Positions 1 through 9,187 of a DNA stretch of 64,000 bases are shown here, piece after piece (the first letter of the stretch is position 1; each line of letters starts with the position of its first letter). Source of the DNA: Lachnospiraceae bacterium 10-1 (lineage in GTDB: Bacteria; Bacillota; Clostridia; Lachnospirales; Lachnospiraceae). A program made the position numbers and the translations under genes. Where the stretch lies: contig KE159799.1 in the NCBI GenBank assembly GCA_000403495.2, forward strand, positions 124,001 through 188,000, given 5' to 3'. Under the pieces are notes generated by a model that searched no databases, had not been told where the DNA came from, and saw only the letters and a list, made by a program, of their open reading frames with translations.

Positions 1-65
1 GCTTTTTGCTTCAATTCATCTTTAATCTGCATCGAAATTGCTTTTCCGTCAATCAACATTGCCAT
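1..65 (-). CDS. folD: FolD, N-terminal fragment (methylene-THF dehydrogenase/cyclohydrolase)
   Basis: Partial gene cut by the window edge; only the first 21 codons are present. They read MAMLIDGKAISMQIKDELKQ, which matches the usual FolD opening (M-x-x-(I/L)-DGKAI-x-x-x-(I/L)-K-x-E-(L/V)). FolD is a cytosolic bifunctional enzyme converting 5,10-methylene-THF to 10-formyl-THF. It starts 36 bases after the end of fhs on the same strand, so the two would form a one-carbon folate operon; this context raises confidence in a very short match. A purine-rich stretch containing AAGGATGG precedes the ATG. The rest of the protein is outside the window. Confidence 0.82.
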   Translation of the reverse strand, partial: MAMLIDGKAISMQIKDELKQK

Positions 66-100
66 ATACGTTCCATCCTTTCCACATAACCAACGTTGTA

Positions 101-1771
101 TTAAAACAAACCTGTGATCCTGCCCTCTTCATTTACATCAATCCCAAAGGCCGCCGGCTGTGCGGGAAGCCCTGGCATGGTCATGACCGCACCGGTAAGA
201 ACTACTATAAAGCCTGCTCCGGCCGAAACATATACCTCTCTTACATTCACCTTAAAGTTTTCCGGTCTTCCTAAAAGCGCCGGATCATCTGACAGAGAAT
301 ATTGTGTTTTTGCCATACATACGGGAAGCTTTCCAAATCCCAGCTCTTCCAGCTTTTGAAGCTGCTTTTGAGCCTGTGCTGAATAGGTAACTCCCTCTGC
401 TCCATAAATTTCCCGGGAAACTGTTTCAATTTTTTCTGCAAGACTGATTTCATCGGGGTATAAAAGTTCAAAATTACTTTCCTTATTTTCCAGGGTTTCA
501 AGTACCTTTTCAGCCAATAAAATCCCACCTTCGCCACCTTTTTCCCAAACCTGTGAAATTGCAAATTCACAGCCTCTTTCCTCACAAAACTGCTTTACAT
601 ATGCAGTTTCCGCTTCCGTATCCGTTATAAAGCTGTTTAAGGTTACTACTACTGGTATTTTGTACTTTTGCAAATTTTCAATGTGTTTTTCCAAATTAAC
701 GATACCCTTTTTCAGGGCCGGAAGATCTTCATTCCCTAGCTGGGGCTTTGAAACGCCTCCATTATATTTCAGCGCCCGAACAGTTGCCACCAAAACAACT
801 GCATCCGGTTTTAATCCTGCAATACGGCATTTAATATCAAAAAATTTCTCAGCCCCCAAGTCTGCGCCAAAACCAGCTTCAGTAATTACATAATCTGCCA
901 TTTTAAGGGCTGCTTTGGTGGCACGGACAGAATTACATCCGTGGGCAATGTTCGCAAAGGGACCGCCATGAATTAATGCCGGCGTATGCTCAAGCGTCTG
1001 TATCAGATTTGGCTTCATTGCGTCTTTAAGCAGTGCCGCCATTGCACCTACTGCCTGTAATTCTTCTGCGGTAACCGGCTGCCCTTCATAATTATATGCA
1101 ACAACAATTCTTCCAAGTCTTTCCTTTAAATCTTCCATATCTGATGCAAGGCATAATATGGCCATAATTTCCGATGCAACAGTTATTACAAAATGATCCT
1201 CTCTCACAGTTCCATCTGTTTTTGCGCCAAGTCCCACTACCACATTTCTAAGCACTCTGTCATTCATATCAAGGCATCTTTTCCAGACTACCTGTCTGGG
1301 ATCTATTTTAAGAGCATTCCCCTGCTGGATATGGTTGTCCAAAAGAGCCGCCAGCAGATTATTGGCAGAGGTAATTGCATGAAAATCACCTGTAAAATGA
1401 AGATTTAAATCCTCCATAGGAACTACCTGGGCATATCCGCCTCCGGCAGCTCCTCCCTTAATGCCGAAGCATGGCCCTAAAGAAGGCTCTCTGAGCGCAA
1501 TCACAGCTTTTTTCCCAAGTCGTCCAAAAGCCTGTCCCAGCCCCACGCTGGTGGTTGTCTTTCCCTCTCCTGCCGGAGTAGGGTTAATGGCAGTTACAAG
1601 TATCAGTTTTCCATCTGCCCCGGAGGCAATTTCAGCAAGATACTCATCTGAAATTTTGGCCTTATACTTTCCGTATAATTCCAGCTCATCTGCCTTAATC
1701 TGTAACGACTCTGCCACCTTTGTGATGGGTTCCATAACTGCTTCCTGCGCAATTTGAATGTCTGTTTTCAT
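101..1771 (-). CDS. fhs: Formate--tetrahydrofolate ligase
   Basis: ATP-dependent ligation of formate to tetrahydrofolate, giving 10-formyl-THF; cytosolic. The 556-residue length is the family norm. Visible motifs are the P-loop-like [19 protein letters not shown] near residue 65, [20 protein letters not shown] near residue 95 and the C-terminal [14 protein letters not shown]. The gene is followed by folD and lies 45 bases downstream of ftsK, with no obvious terminator between. Together with FolD it supplies one-carbon units for purines and serine/glycine; in acetogens it is also the second step of the methyl branch of the Wood-Ljungdahl pathway, but the window alone does not show acetogenesis. 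Confidence 0.97.
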   Translation of the reverse strand: MKTDIQIAQEAVMEPITKVAESLQIKADELELYGKYKAKISDEYLAEIASGADGKLILVTAINPTPAGEGKTTTSVGLGQAFGRLGKKAVIALREPSLGPCFGIKGGAAGGGYAQVVPMEDLNLHFTGDFHAITSANNLLAALLDNHIQQGNALKIDPRQVVWKRCLDMNDRVLRNVVVGLGAKTDGTVREDHFVITVASEIMAILCLASDMEDLKERLGRIVVAYNYEGQPVTAEELQAVGAMAALLKDAMKPNLIQTLEHTPALIHGGPFANIAHGCNSVRATKAALKMADYVITEAGFGADLGAEKFFDIKCRIAGLKPDAVVLVATVRALKYNGGVSKPQLGNEDLPALKKGIVNLEKHIENLQKYKIPVVVTLNSFITDTEAETAYVKQFCEERGCEFAISQVWEKGGEGGILLAEKVLETLENKESNFELLYPDEISLAEKIETVSREIYGAEGVTYSAQAQKQLQKLEELGFGKLPVCMAKTQYSLSDDPALLGRPENFKVNVREVYVSAGAGFIVVLTGAVMTMPGLPAQPAAFGIDVNEEGRITGLF

Positions 1772-1816
1772 TGCAATACCGTACCCTTTCCATAAACTGC
1801 TTTTCTAAAAGCTTCT

Positions 1817-4420
1817 TTACAGAGATTCCTCAATAAATTGTTCTAACTGCTCCATATTCATTAGCACTTTGCGTGGCTTGGTCCCTTCTTCCTCTCCCAC
1901 AACTCCTGCTTCACAAAGCTGATCCATTATTCTTGCGGCGCGGTTAAAACCAATCTTAAATACCCGTTGCAGCATGCCAATGGATGCCTTGTCCTTTTCA
2001 ATAATAAATCTGGCAGCATCTATAAAATACTGATCTCTTTCCGAATCTTCAATTCCTCCGCCTGTTGAAGCATTTCCAATATTAGAAAGCTTTTCCTGTA
2101 CATCCGTATCGTAAATATTGCCAAGCGTCTGGTTTTTCAAAAACTCTACCACATCCGATACCTCTTTATCCGATACAAAGGCTCCCTGCACTCTGGCAGG
2201 CTTACTGTACCCTTGGGGATAAAACAGCATATCTCCTTTTCCAAGCAGCTTTTCCGCCCCATTCATATCCAAAATGGTACGGGAGTCCACTCCGCTGGAA
2301 ACGCTAAATGCCACCCGGCTTGGCATATTCGCTTTGATTAATCCCGTAATAACATCTACTGAAGGACGCTGGGTTGCTATAATCAAGTGAATCCCCGCAG
2401 CCCTTGCCAATTGTGCCAGCCGGCAGATAGCTTCCTCCACTTCCCCCGGTGCCACCATCATAAGATCTGCAAGCTCGTCCACAATGATGATGATCTGAGG
2501 CATTTTAGCAGGTGCCTCGGGATCTCCTTTTTCCTTCATTTCCACAACTTTTTTGTTATAACCTTTTAAATCCCTTACATTGAAATCTGCAAATTTCTGA
2601 TAACGGTCTGTCATTTCCGCCACTCCCCACTGAAGTGCGGCAGATGCTTTCTTCGGATCGGTAACCACAGGAATTAACAGATGGGGAATTCCATTATAAA
2701 CACTTAACTCAACTACCTTGGGATCTATCATAATCAGCTTCACATCATCCGGATGAGCCTTATACAAAATACTCATAATCAGTGTATTGATACATACGGA
2801 TTTACCAGATCCGGTTGCCCCTGCAATCAGCATATGGGGCATTTTAGCAATATCCGCCACCACTGTTTTTCCACCAATATCCTTTCCCACAGCAAATGCC
2901 AGATTGGAAGAAAAATCTTTAAATTCTTTGCTCTCAATAAGATCCCGCAAAGCTACCGTCATATTTTCCTTATTGGGCACTTCTATCCCTATCGCCGCTT
3001 TACCTGGAATCGGTGCCTCAATACGAATATCCGTAGCCGCCAGATTCAATTTAATATCATCAGCCAGCCCTACAATTTTGCTTACCTTTACACCCTGTTC
3101 CGGCTGCAGTTCAAATCTGGTAACAGAAGGTCCCTTGCTGATCTCCGTAATTGTCACGCGCACTCCAAAAGTCTGAAGCGTTTGTTGAAGTCTTAACGCC
3201 GTTTCCTTTAACTCTCTTGAAGAATCCCCACTCTGCTTATTACTGCTTTTGGCAAGCTTACTGATGGGAGGAAATATGTATTTTTTAGGCACCGGCTTTC
3301 TTTGAGGCATAGGTGCAGGTTCCACTGCACTTCCCGAAGGCTTCACCGATTCTTTTTCTTTTACTCTGACAGGTTCCTTATGTTCCATAGAAACAGGCAT
3401 CCCAATGATTTCTTCAGGTTCTGCATCCTCATAAATTCCTGTAATTTCAGATAATTCATCATTTCCTTCCTCTTCTTCAAGATAAGTACTGTTGATCCTG
3501 ATCTGAGTCATATCATATTCCGGTTGAACCTGTATTTCCTGATCTTCCTTATATAAATCTGCATGCTCAATCTGTTCTTCGAAATCAGTCAGATTAATTT
3601 CATGAATATCATCTCTTGATCTTTCTTTTTCTTCTTCTATTCCAGATAAGGTTGTGTTCAGCATAACACCGCTGACTTTTTTATCCATGCGGAGAATTTT
3701 TTCATTTTCCTGCTCTTCTTCCCGCTGCTTTCTTTCCTCTTCCCTGCGCCTTTTTTCTTCTTCCATTTCCTGCCTGCGTGCTTTTGCCCGCTCCCTGCGG
3801 TACGCCGCATCTTCCTTGGATCTTTCATACACCTTGCGCCCTTTTGATGTGACTCCGGATACAAAGGATTTTTCAGTAAGCACTACCAGCGATACAATCA
3901 CTGCCACTAAAATTACCAGTATGGTGCCTATCATCCCAAGAAAATGAAAGCTTAAATAAGCAAGGGAACCGGCAATTACGCCGCCTCCATTATGTCCTTC
4001 ACTGCATCTTAAATATATTTCCACAATTTGATAACTTTGTGCTTTCTCCGGTTCTCCGGTAAACAAATCGCACAACATGCCGGCCAAAAGTACTAAAAAT
4101 ATACCGGCAGCAAGTTTCCTTGTGGCAATTGAATTTCCGCTGTTTACCATACCAAACGCAATCATAACAAAAAAAGCCAATGGCATAACATATGCCATCA
4201 GTCCAAATATACCAAACATTACGTTACTGACCGTATTTCCAAATACTCCGGCAATTCCAAAGTTACACAAAAACAAAAATACAGCCAACGCAAACAAGGC
4301 AATCAAAACAATTTCATTTCTGATTGCCACATCCATAGGTTCACTTTTTCTGGAATTATTACGGGAATTAGCTGTGCTTTTCCTTCCTCTTGTCGTACTG
4401 GTCTTCTTTGCCTGTGCCAT
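1817..4420 (-). CDS. ftsK: DNA translocase FtsK/SpoIIIE
   Basis: Membrane-anchored ATP-driven DNA pump that clears chromosome from the closing septum and, in spore formers, moves it into the forespore. Of 867 residues, about 35-185 hold four to five hydrophobic segments; 190-380 are a charged, Arg/Glu-rich linker; the motor follows with Walker A ([11 protein letters not shown], residues 534-544) and Walker B ([13 protein letters not shown]). The last 70 residues form the winged-helix gamma domain ([20 protein letters not shown]) that reads KOPS/SRS sites. An AAGGAG precedes the ATG. The neighbour upstream is tepA, the same pairing as ymfB-spoIIIE in Bacillus subtilis. Whether it is strictly SpoIIIE cannot be settled, but no second FtsK is seen here. 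Confidence 0.95.
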   Translation of the reverse strand: MAQAKKTSTTRGRKSTANSRNNSRKSEPMDVAIRNEIVLIALFALAVFLFLCNFGIAGVFGNTVSNVMFGIFGLMAYVMPLAFFVMIAFGMVNSGNSIATRKLAAGIFLVLLAGMLCDLFTGEPEKAQSYQIVEIYLRCSEGHNGGGVIAGSLAYLSFHFLGMIGTILVILVAVIVSLVVLTEKSFVSGVTSKGRKVYERSKEDAAYRRERAKARRQEMEEEKRRREEERKQREEEQENEKILRMDKKVSGVMLNTTLSGIEEEKERSRDDIHEINLTDFEEQIEHADLYKEDQEIQVQPEYDMTQIRINSTYLEEEEGNDELSEITGIYEDAEPEEIIGMPVSMEHKEPVRVKEKESVKPSGSAVEPAPMPQRKPVPKKYIFPPISKLAKSSNKQSGDSSRELKETALRLQQTLQTFGVRVTITEISKGPSVTRFELQPEQGVKVSKIVGLADDIKLNLAATDIRIEAPIPGKAAIGIEVPNKENMTVALRDLIESKEFKDFSSNLAFAVGKDIGGKTVVADIAKMPHMLIAGATGSGKSVCINTLIMSILYKAHPDDVKLIMIDPKVVELSVYNGIPHLLIPVVTDPKKASAALQWGVAEMTDRYQKFADFNVRDLKGYNKKVVEMKEKGDPEAPAKMPQIIIIVDELADLMMVAPGEVEEAICRLAQLARAAGIHLIIATQRPSVDVITGLIKANMPSRVAFSVSSGVDSRTILDMNGAEKLLGKGDMLFYPQGYSKPARVQGAFVSDKEVSDVVEFLKNQTLGNIYDTDVQEKLSNIGNASTGGGIEDSERDQYFIDAARFIIEKDKASIGMLQRVFKIGFNRAARIMDQLCEAGVVGEEEGTKPRKVLMNMEQLEQFIEESL

Positions 4421-4466
4421 ACCAAAACTCCTTCAGCATCTTACAGTTGCTAACATAATCTTATAT

Positions 4467-4495
4467 AGTATAGCATTTTAGGCAAACCTTGTCAC
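4467..4495 (-). promoter_or_regulatory. Predicted sigma-A promoter of ftsK/spoIIIE
   Basis: On the minus strand GTGACA (4490-4495) and TATACT (4467-4472) are separated by exactly 17 bases, each matching the consensus in five of six positions. They sit about 50 bases upstream of the ftsK ATG, between tepA and ftsK. Confidence 0.6.
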
Positions 4496-4516
4496 TAACA
4501 AACGATTATTTGTTAG
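4495..4516. repeat. Inverted repeat CTAACAAA/TTTGTTAG
   Basis: Perfect 8-base arms at 4495-4502 and 4509-4516 around a 6-base loop. It lies directly upstream of the ftsK -35 box and just after the tepA stop. It has no U-rich tail on the minus strand, so it is either a poor terminator for tepA or a regulator site for the ftsK promoter; I cannot tell which. Confidence 0.5.
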
Positions 4517-4528
4517 AAAATAAATCTA

Positions 4529-5224
4529 TTATTGTTTTTGCTTTTTTTGTTTTCCAATCAGGGAATGAAGTTTTTTCATTGCTTCACTAATCCCTCCCGT
4601 TTCATTGATGATTCCTTCTGAAACGGCCTCCTCTCCAACCAAAATAGTTCCCACATCTTTGGTAAGCACCCCTGTTTCCATCATCAGCTCTTCAAATCTG
4701 TTTTTGCTTATTTTGCAGTGGCTGCATACAAATCCTGTGATCCTGTTTTGAATCTGTCTGAAATAATCAAAAGTCTGGGGCACACCGATCACCATTCCGT
4801 TCATTCTGACAGGATGGATAACCATTGTTCCGGTAGGCACAATAAATGAATAGTCTGTGCTGACTGCAATGGGCACTCCTATGGAATGACTACCACCCAG
4901 CACCAGAGAGACGGTGGGTTTGCTTAAGGATGCAATCATCTCCGCAATGGCAAGGCCTGCTTCCACATCTCCCCCCATTGTGTTTAATAAAATAAGCACT
5001 CCGTCAATATTTTCGCTGTCCTCAATTGCTGCCAGTTCGGGAAGAATATGCTCATACTTTGTTGTTTTGGAATTGTTGCTTAAGTTATCATGTCCTTCTA
5101 CTTCACCAATTACGGAAATAAGGTGTATTGTGCGTGATTTTCCATTTTTGTCCAAAGTTACCTGGCCGGTTTGTTCAATCTTTTCACTTCTATGCTTTTC
5201 TTCTTCAACTTTTTTTCCTGACAT
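4529..5224 (-). CDS. tepA: ClpP-like serine protease TepA
   Basis: Member of the ClpP/crotonase-fold proteases related to B. subtilis TepA (YmfB), a cytosolic peptidase linked to protein export and spore outgrowth. Signs are NTMGGDVEAGLAIAEM, the nucleophile motif GGSHSIGVPIAV (Ser114, counting from the start chosen here) and the catalytic His in MVIHPVRMNG (His137). I start at ATG 5224 because GGAG lies 6 bases before it; an ATG four codons earlier (5236) has a poorer site. The first 30 residues are charged and poorly conserved. The gene is immediately upstream of ftsK/spoIIIE, a conserved order in Firmicutes. Confidence 0.88.
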   Translation of the reverse strand: MSGKKVEEEKHRSEKIEQTGQVTLDKNGKSRTIHLISVIGEVEGHDNLSNNSKTTKYEHILPELAAIEDSENIDGVLILLNTMGGDVEAGLAIAEMIASLSKPTVSLVLGGSHSIGVPIAVSTDYSFIVPTGTMVIHPVRMNGMVIGVPQTFDYFRQIQNRITGFVCSHCKISKNRFEELMMETGVLTKDVGTILVGEEAVSEGIINETGGISEAMKKLHSLIGKQKKQKQ

Positions 5225-5251
5225 ATTAATCTCCATTTTTCACCATATATT

Positions 5252-5276
5252 CAAAAAGGACTGCAAAAGCAGTCCT
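5252..5276 (-). terminator. Intrinsic terminator
   Basis: Minus-strand stem AGGACTGC/GCAGTCCT with a TTTT loop, followed by TTTTT. It ends transcription of the membrane-protein gene at 5310-6500 just before tepA. Confidence 0.8.
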
Positions 5277-5309
5277 CCTTAGTATATTTCTTCTTTTCTT
5301 TTTTATTCA

Positions 5310-6500
5310 CTATATAAGGTCAAAATCGTCATTCTCACTGATTTCTATGTCAAAATCCGATTTTTCTTCTATGCAGTTCTCTTTTTTCCCCTCATCTTCA
5401 AAATCAAAATCAAATCTCATTTCTCTTTTTACATGTTTTTTAGGAACCGGCAGTGGATTGTCCAAAAGTTTAATCTGCCTTCCATCTGCAGTCGTCACGT
5501 ATCCCTCATGTGTTTCTTCCATATCAGACTCTTCTTCCGGACTTTCTGCTGCTTCTTCCAAAACTTTGTTATTTTCCTCTGCCTGTCCGGCTTTTTTCTT
5601 TTTAACCGCAAAAAAAACCATATTACATAAAATTCCTATAAAAACAGACATTACAAGCACAACTATAAGCCATGTGGAAATATCCTGACACCTGTTTGGA
5701 AAACTCCTTAACTGTATCATCCACCAGTCAAACTGCTGTCCAAGCGTCTGTCCGGTTCTTCCCGTATATTTCATCAGAGTGGTAAACATTCCTGCAAATA
5801 TCCCAAACAAAAGCCAAAACCCCTGATAAAAAACCCTCATAATCTGATTTTTAGGCTTTTCTTCTTTTTTCTCTTTTTGCGCCTTGATCTTTTCTTTCAA
5901 CAAAACATAATTACAGATTATTATATACACTCCTATAAGGAGCAGAGAAAAACCTGTATAATTCCATATACAAATCACTCCCAAATAAAATCCTGCGGTC
6001 AACAGATACAATTCGTATATTCTTCTTTCAAACCAGCCTTTTTTTCTGGTCTGCATGGAAAATACTCCCAGCAGCATAAGAACAAGGGATAAATGCAGCA
6101 TATAAAAATTTTCTGTTGAGGGTTCCAGCATACTGTTAAAAATTACCGGCAACGCCGCAAGAATCGTCATTGATACAACTGCTGCCAGTTTCCCAAATAT
6201 CATGCTGATTCCTGCAAACAAAAAAATAATCCACAAAATTTGAGTTATCATCTGAAAAATACTGACTGCTTCAATCCTGTTTCCCGTAAAGCGGAGTAAC
6301 CTCGATAAAAATTCCGTATATGCATAAGCAAGTCCGGAAGTAAAAGGTGCACTGCTTTTTTCTACCTGTATCATGGCATTTGCAAAATATTCATATGTAT
6401 CAACTACGGGACGCCTGTTCAACGAAAAATATAATATCCGGCTTCCTGCAACTGCCAATCCCCAAAGGGAAATCAACAATATCTGCGTCTTTTTTTTCAT
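5310..6500 (-). CDS. Polytopic membrane protein of unknown function
   Basis: 396 residues, not recognised. About 265 N-terminal residues contain seven or more hydrophobic segments (first at 7-24, then around 85-125, 135-155, 170-205, 225-245), and another segment lies near 275-295. The remaining 100 residues are cytosolic, highly acidic and end in repeated D/E/F-rich stretches (FDFDFEDEG, FDIEISENDDFDLI). The N-terminal organisation (short cytosolic start, TM1, then an extracytoplasmic loop with VDTYEYFANAM) resembles polyprenol-dependent GT-C/PMT-type glycosyltransferases, but no diagnostic motif is certain, so no function is claimed. It follows yebC after 37 bases and is closed by a terminator. 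Confidence 0.8.
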   Translation of the reverse strand: MKKKTQILLISLWGLAVAGSRILYFSLNRRPVVDTYEYFANAMIQVEKSSAPFTSGLAYAYTEFLSRLLRFTGNRIEAVSIFQMITQILWIIFLFAGISMIFGKLAAVVSMTILAALPVIFNSMLEPSTENFYMLHLSLVLMLLGVFSMQTRKKGWFERRIYELYLLTAGFYLGVICIWNYTGFSLLLIGVYIIICNYVLLKEKIKAQKEKKEEKPKNQIMRVFYQGFWLLFGIFAGMFTTLMKYTGRTGQTLGQQFDWWMIQLRSFPNRCQDISTWLIVVLVMSVFIGILCNMVFFAVKKKKAGQAEENNKVLEEAAESPEEESDMEETHEGYVTTADGRQIKLLDNPLPVPKKHVKREMRFDFDFEDEGKKENCIEEKSDFDIEISENDDFDLI

Positions 6501-6537
6501 ATCTAATCCTTTATCCTTTTATAGCAGGCCGGCTCCA

Positions 6538-7266
6538 TTATTCATCCCAGTTATGATATACTGCCTGTACGTCATCTTCCTCATCTAAAAGATCAAGAAT
6601 TTTCTGTAAATTTTTAACTGATGTTTCATCTGTAAGTTCCACGTAATTCTGGGGAATCATGGTCACTTCCGCAGAAGCAAGCGCAATGCCGTTATCCTGC
6701 AGTGACTTTAATACTTTGTCAAAATCATCAGGTGCGGTAATGATTTCATAACTGTCTTCTTCCTCCGCAAAATCTTCTGCGCCGGCATCTAATGCAAGCA
6801 TCATAAGTTCATCGGAATCCCCTTCATATTCTTCCTTATCAATAATAAGCTGTCCTTTTTTATCAAACATAAAAGAAACACAGCCTGGCGTTCCAACATT
6901 GCCATTTCCCTTTGTAAAAGCATTTCTGACATTTGCCGCCGTCCGATTCTGATTATCCGTCAGGGCATCTACAATAATTGCAATTCCATTTGGCCCATAC
7001 CCTTCGTAAGTAATGTACTTGTAATTAACATTTCCTATATCTCCGGCAGCTTTTTTAATCCCTCTCTCAATAGTATCATTGGGCATATTGTTTGACTTTG
7101 CCTTTGCAATCACCTGTGCAAGTTTTGAATTATTAGACGGATCAGGACCGCCTTCCTTTACAGCCACCGCAATTTCCCTGCCTAAAATCGTAAAAATTTT
7201 CCCCTTTGCAGCATCATTTTTTTCTTTCTTATGTTTAATATTTGCAAATTTTGAATGTCCTGACAT
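6538..7266 (-). CDS. yebC: YebC/PmpR family protein
   Basis: Typical 242-residue YebC protein opening MSGHSKFANIKHKKEKNDAA, followed by IFTILGREIAVAVKEGGPDP and GYGPNGIAIIVDALTDNQNR. The family was long annotated as a transcriptional regulator; more recent work on YebC/TACO1 proteins points to a role in relieving ribosome stalling at proline-rich stretches. The sequence alone does not decide between the two. GAGGG precedes the ATG by a short spacer. It sits 41 bases downstream of the CorC-type gene, probably in one transcript. Confidence 0.94.
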   Translation of the reverse strand: MSGHSKFANIKHKKEKNDAAKGKIFTILGREIAVAVKEGGPDPSNNSKLAQVIAKAKSNNMPNDTIERGIKKAAGDIGNVNYKYITYEGYGPNGIAIIVDALTDNQNRTAANVRNAFTKGNGNVGTPGCVSFMFDKKGQLIIDKEEYEGDSDELMMLALDAGAEDFAEEEDSYEIITAPDDFDKVLKSLQDNGIALASAEVTMIPQNYVELTDETSVKNLQKILDLLDEEDDVQAVYHNWDE

Positions 7267-7307
7267 TTTTCCCTCATTTCTGTGCCTTAAGCATGCACTT
7301 TTCTTTT

Positions 7308-8624
7308 TTATGTTTCTTCTTTTACTTGTTTGTCCTCATCTGCTTTTTGGGCAGTTTCAGGCAGCCTTGTGACCAATACGCTTTTAATCATCCTGTTTTC
7401 CACATTTATGATCCTGAATTCGTATCCATCCACACGAATGGAAAATTCTTCATCTTCCTCCGGAATTTTATCCATTTTAGAGATCATAAAACCGTTTAAT
7501 GTATCAAACTCTTCTTCATGGAAGGAAATATCAAACCTTTCTTCCAGTTCTTCAAGGGGTGTAATTCCTTCTATGATATATTCATCCGCATTTTCCGTCT
7601 CTTCAATATGTGCTTCATCCTCATCATATTCGTCCATGATATTACCCACAATCTCCTCTAAAATATCTTCCATTGCAATCAGTCCGGTAGTCTGCCCATA
7701 CTCATCCACTACAATTACCATCTGCGTCTTTGTATGCTGCATGCTTTGAAAAAGAACATCAATATTTTTGGTTTCCGGAACAAACATAGTCTCTCTTATA
7801 AGCCCTTCAATATCCCCTACCGGAAGCAGCAGATTCTCTTCTTCTATGTGGGAACGCATTGCATCCCTGAAATGTAAAATTCCTATAATGTTATCAATGT
7901 TTTCTTCATAAACAGGAAAACGACTCTTACTTTCACTAAGCATAAAGTCCAAAGCATCTTCCAGCGTCATATTTCTATCAATGGCAAGAATATTTTTGCG
8001 GTGCGTCATAATATCCTGCGCTTCCTTATCACCAAATTCAAAAATATTTGTGATCATTTCCGCTTCGGTTGCCAAAAGCACCCCTTGTTCATGACCTTCA
8101 TTAACCATAGAAATAATTTCTTCTTCTGTTACATCCTCTGTTTCCTCTCCGCCGCGAATGCCAAAGATTAAAAGCACGCCCTTGGCAGTCACGGAAATAA
8201 GTCCTGTAACAGGCAGGAAAATCATGGTAGCATAATAAATTGGATTGATACATGCAAATGCCCATTTTTCGGCATACTTTGTTCCCAATCTCTTTGGAAT
8301 AAGAACACCAAAAGTGAGTAATATGTATAAAAGCAGGGCGCCCGAAAGAATCAAAGGCACCGAACCATACATTTTCCAGAAAAAGCCGCCTATTATCAAA
8401 TTAATCAGGCTGACCACAAACTGTACTGTATTTATGTACTGTTCCGGATGTACCACAATTCTGTAAAGTCTTTTTGCCTTTTTACTCCCGTTCTCCGCAA
8501 TCTGGTCGGAAAGCTCCTTGGCGTTAAGTTCCTTCGCAGCCGCACCAAATCCATAAAAGAGCATATCAACTAATAATAATACCAGGAAAATAATATAACT
8601 GGCCGTGGGCCCGCCATCATCCAT
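7308..8624 (-). CDS. CNNM/CorC-HlyC type CBS-domain membrane protein
   Basis: 438 residues in the family order DUF21 (CNNM) membrane domain (residues about 1-185, with four hydrophobic segments), a pair of CBS domains (about 205-335, including IMTHRKNILAIDRNMTLEDAL and MVIVVDEYGQTTGLIAMEDIL) and a C-terminal CorC_HlyC domain (DTLNGFMISKM...). Members are implicated in magnesium or cobalt efflux; the haemolysin name is historical. Expression is from its own predicted promoter at 8661-8689, and an AAGGGGATG stretch precedes the start codon. Confidence 0.92.
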   Translation of the reverse strand: MDDGGPTASYIIFLVLLLVDMLFYGFGAAAKELNAKELSDQIAENGSKKAKRLYRIVVHPEQYINTVQFVVSLINLIIGGFFWKMYGSVPLILSGALLLYILLTFGVLIPKRLGTKYAEKWAFACINPIYYATMIFLPVTGLISVTAKGVLLIFGIRGGEETEDVTEEEIISMVNEGHEQGVLLATEAEMITNIFEFGDKEAQDIMTHRKNILAIDRNMTLEDALDFMLSESKSRFPVYEENIDNIIGILHFRDAMRSHIEEENLLLPVGDIEGLIRETMFVPETKNIDVLFQSMQHTKTQMVIVVDEYGQTTGLIAMEDILEEIVGNIMDEYDEDEAHIEETENADEYIIEGITPLEELEERFDISFHEEEFDTLNGFMISKMDKIPEEDEEFSIRVDGYEFRIINVENRMIKSVLVTRLPETAQKADEDKQVKEET

Positions 8625-8660
8625 TTCTTCATCCCCTTTTTGTATAAAATATCAAGTAAA

Positions 8661-8689
8661 ACTATATCATTTACTTTTCTTACCGTCAA
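8661..8689 (-). promoter_or_regulatory. Predicted sigma-A promoter of the CorC-type gene
   Basis: Minus-strand TTGACG (8684-8689), 17-base spacer, TATAGT (8661-8666). Both boxes match the consensus in five of six positions and lie about 40 bases upstream of the ATG at 8624. Confidence 0.7.
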
Positions 8690-8696
8690 GTTCTCT

Positions 8697-8710
8697 CCGG
8701 CGTTTGCCGG
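8697..8710. repeat. Short GC-rich hairpin after mazF
   Basis: CCGGC-GTTT-GCCGG palindrome between the mazF stop and the CorC-gene promoter. There is no U-rich tail on the minus strand, so it may only be a weak or factor-dependent end of the alr-mazF transcript. Confidence 0.35.
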
Positions 8711-8742
8711 TATTGTCCCCTTTTTAGAGCATGGCTTGCAGC

Positions 8743-9102
8743 TTACATATATGTATCCAGCTCCAGACTAACAATAAGTCCATGATTTACCCGCTTCATA
8801 ATCTCTTCATCCAGGTGGCATACTTTATCCTTCAGGCGCCTTTTGTCAATGGTGCGAAGCTGTTCAAGTAAAATGACAGAATCTTTCACCATATCGTATT
8901 TTCCTGCATTCAGCTCTATATGTGTCGGGAGTTTTGCTTTGTTCATTTTTGATGTGATCGCCGCACAGATAATAGTCGGACTATGCCTGTTTCCCACATC
9001 ATTTTGTATAATCAGCACCGGTCTTACTCCGCCCTGTTCGGAGCCTACCACCGGTCTTAAATCCGCGTAATATATATCCCCTCTTTTTACTGATATATCC
9101 AT
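8743..9102 (-). CDS. MazF/PemK (EndoA-type) endoribonuclease toxin
   Basis: 119-residue protein with the MazF opening [20 protein letters not shown] and [13 protein letters not shown], plus [16 protein letters not shown] and [13 protein letters not shown]. These are the hallmarks of the B. subtilis EndoA (NdoA) branch, ribonucleases cutting mRNA at U-A-C-type sites. It lies downstream of alr exactly as in Bacillus, but the antitoxin gene (endoAI/mazE) that normally separates them is absent: only 85 bases lie between alr and mazF and they encode no antitoxin-like frame. The ribosome site is weak (AAGGG about 12 bases from the ATG), which would keep expression low. Confidence 0.93.
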   Translation of the reverse strand: MDISVKRGDIYYADLRPVVGSEQGGVRPVLIIQNDVGNRHSPTIICAAITSKMNKAKLPTHIELNAGKYDMVKDSVILLEQLRTIDKRRLKDKVCHLDEEIMKRVNHGLIVSLELDTYM

Positions 9103-9187
9103 CTATTCACACACCCTTCATTCCAATAGGATCTTTTCAAATTCAATAAGTAGTATAACCATATTGTCAGAAGGTATTCAGGTGCGG

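Noticed and set aside
1772-1816. Terminator between ftsK and fhs
   Set aside because: The only pairing is a five-base stem with no U tract.
2753-3196. Open frame of 147 codons on the plus strand inside ftsK
   Set aside because: It lies fully antisense to the conserved FtsK motor domain, has no ribosome site and resembles no protein; a shadow of the real gene.
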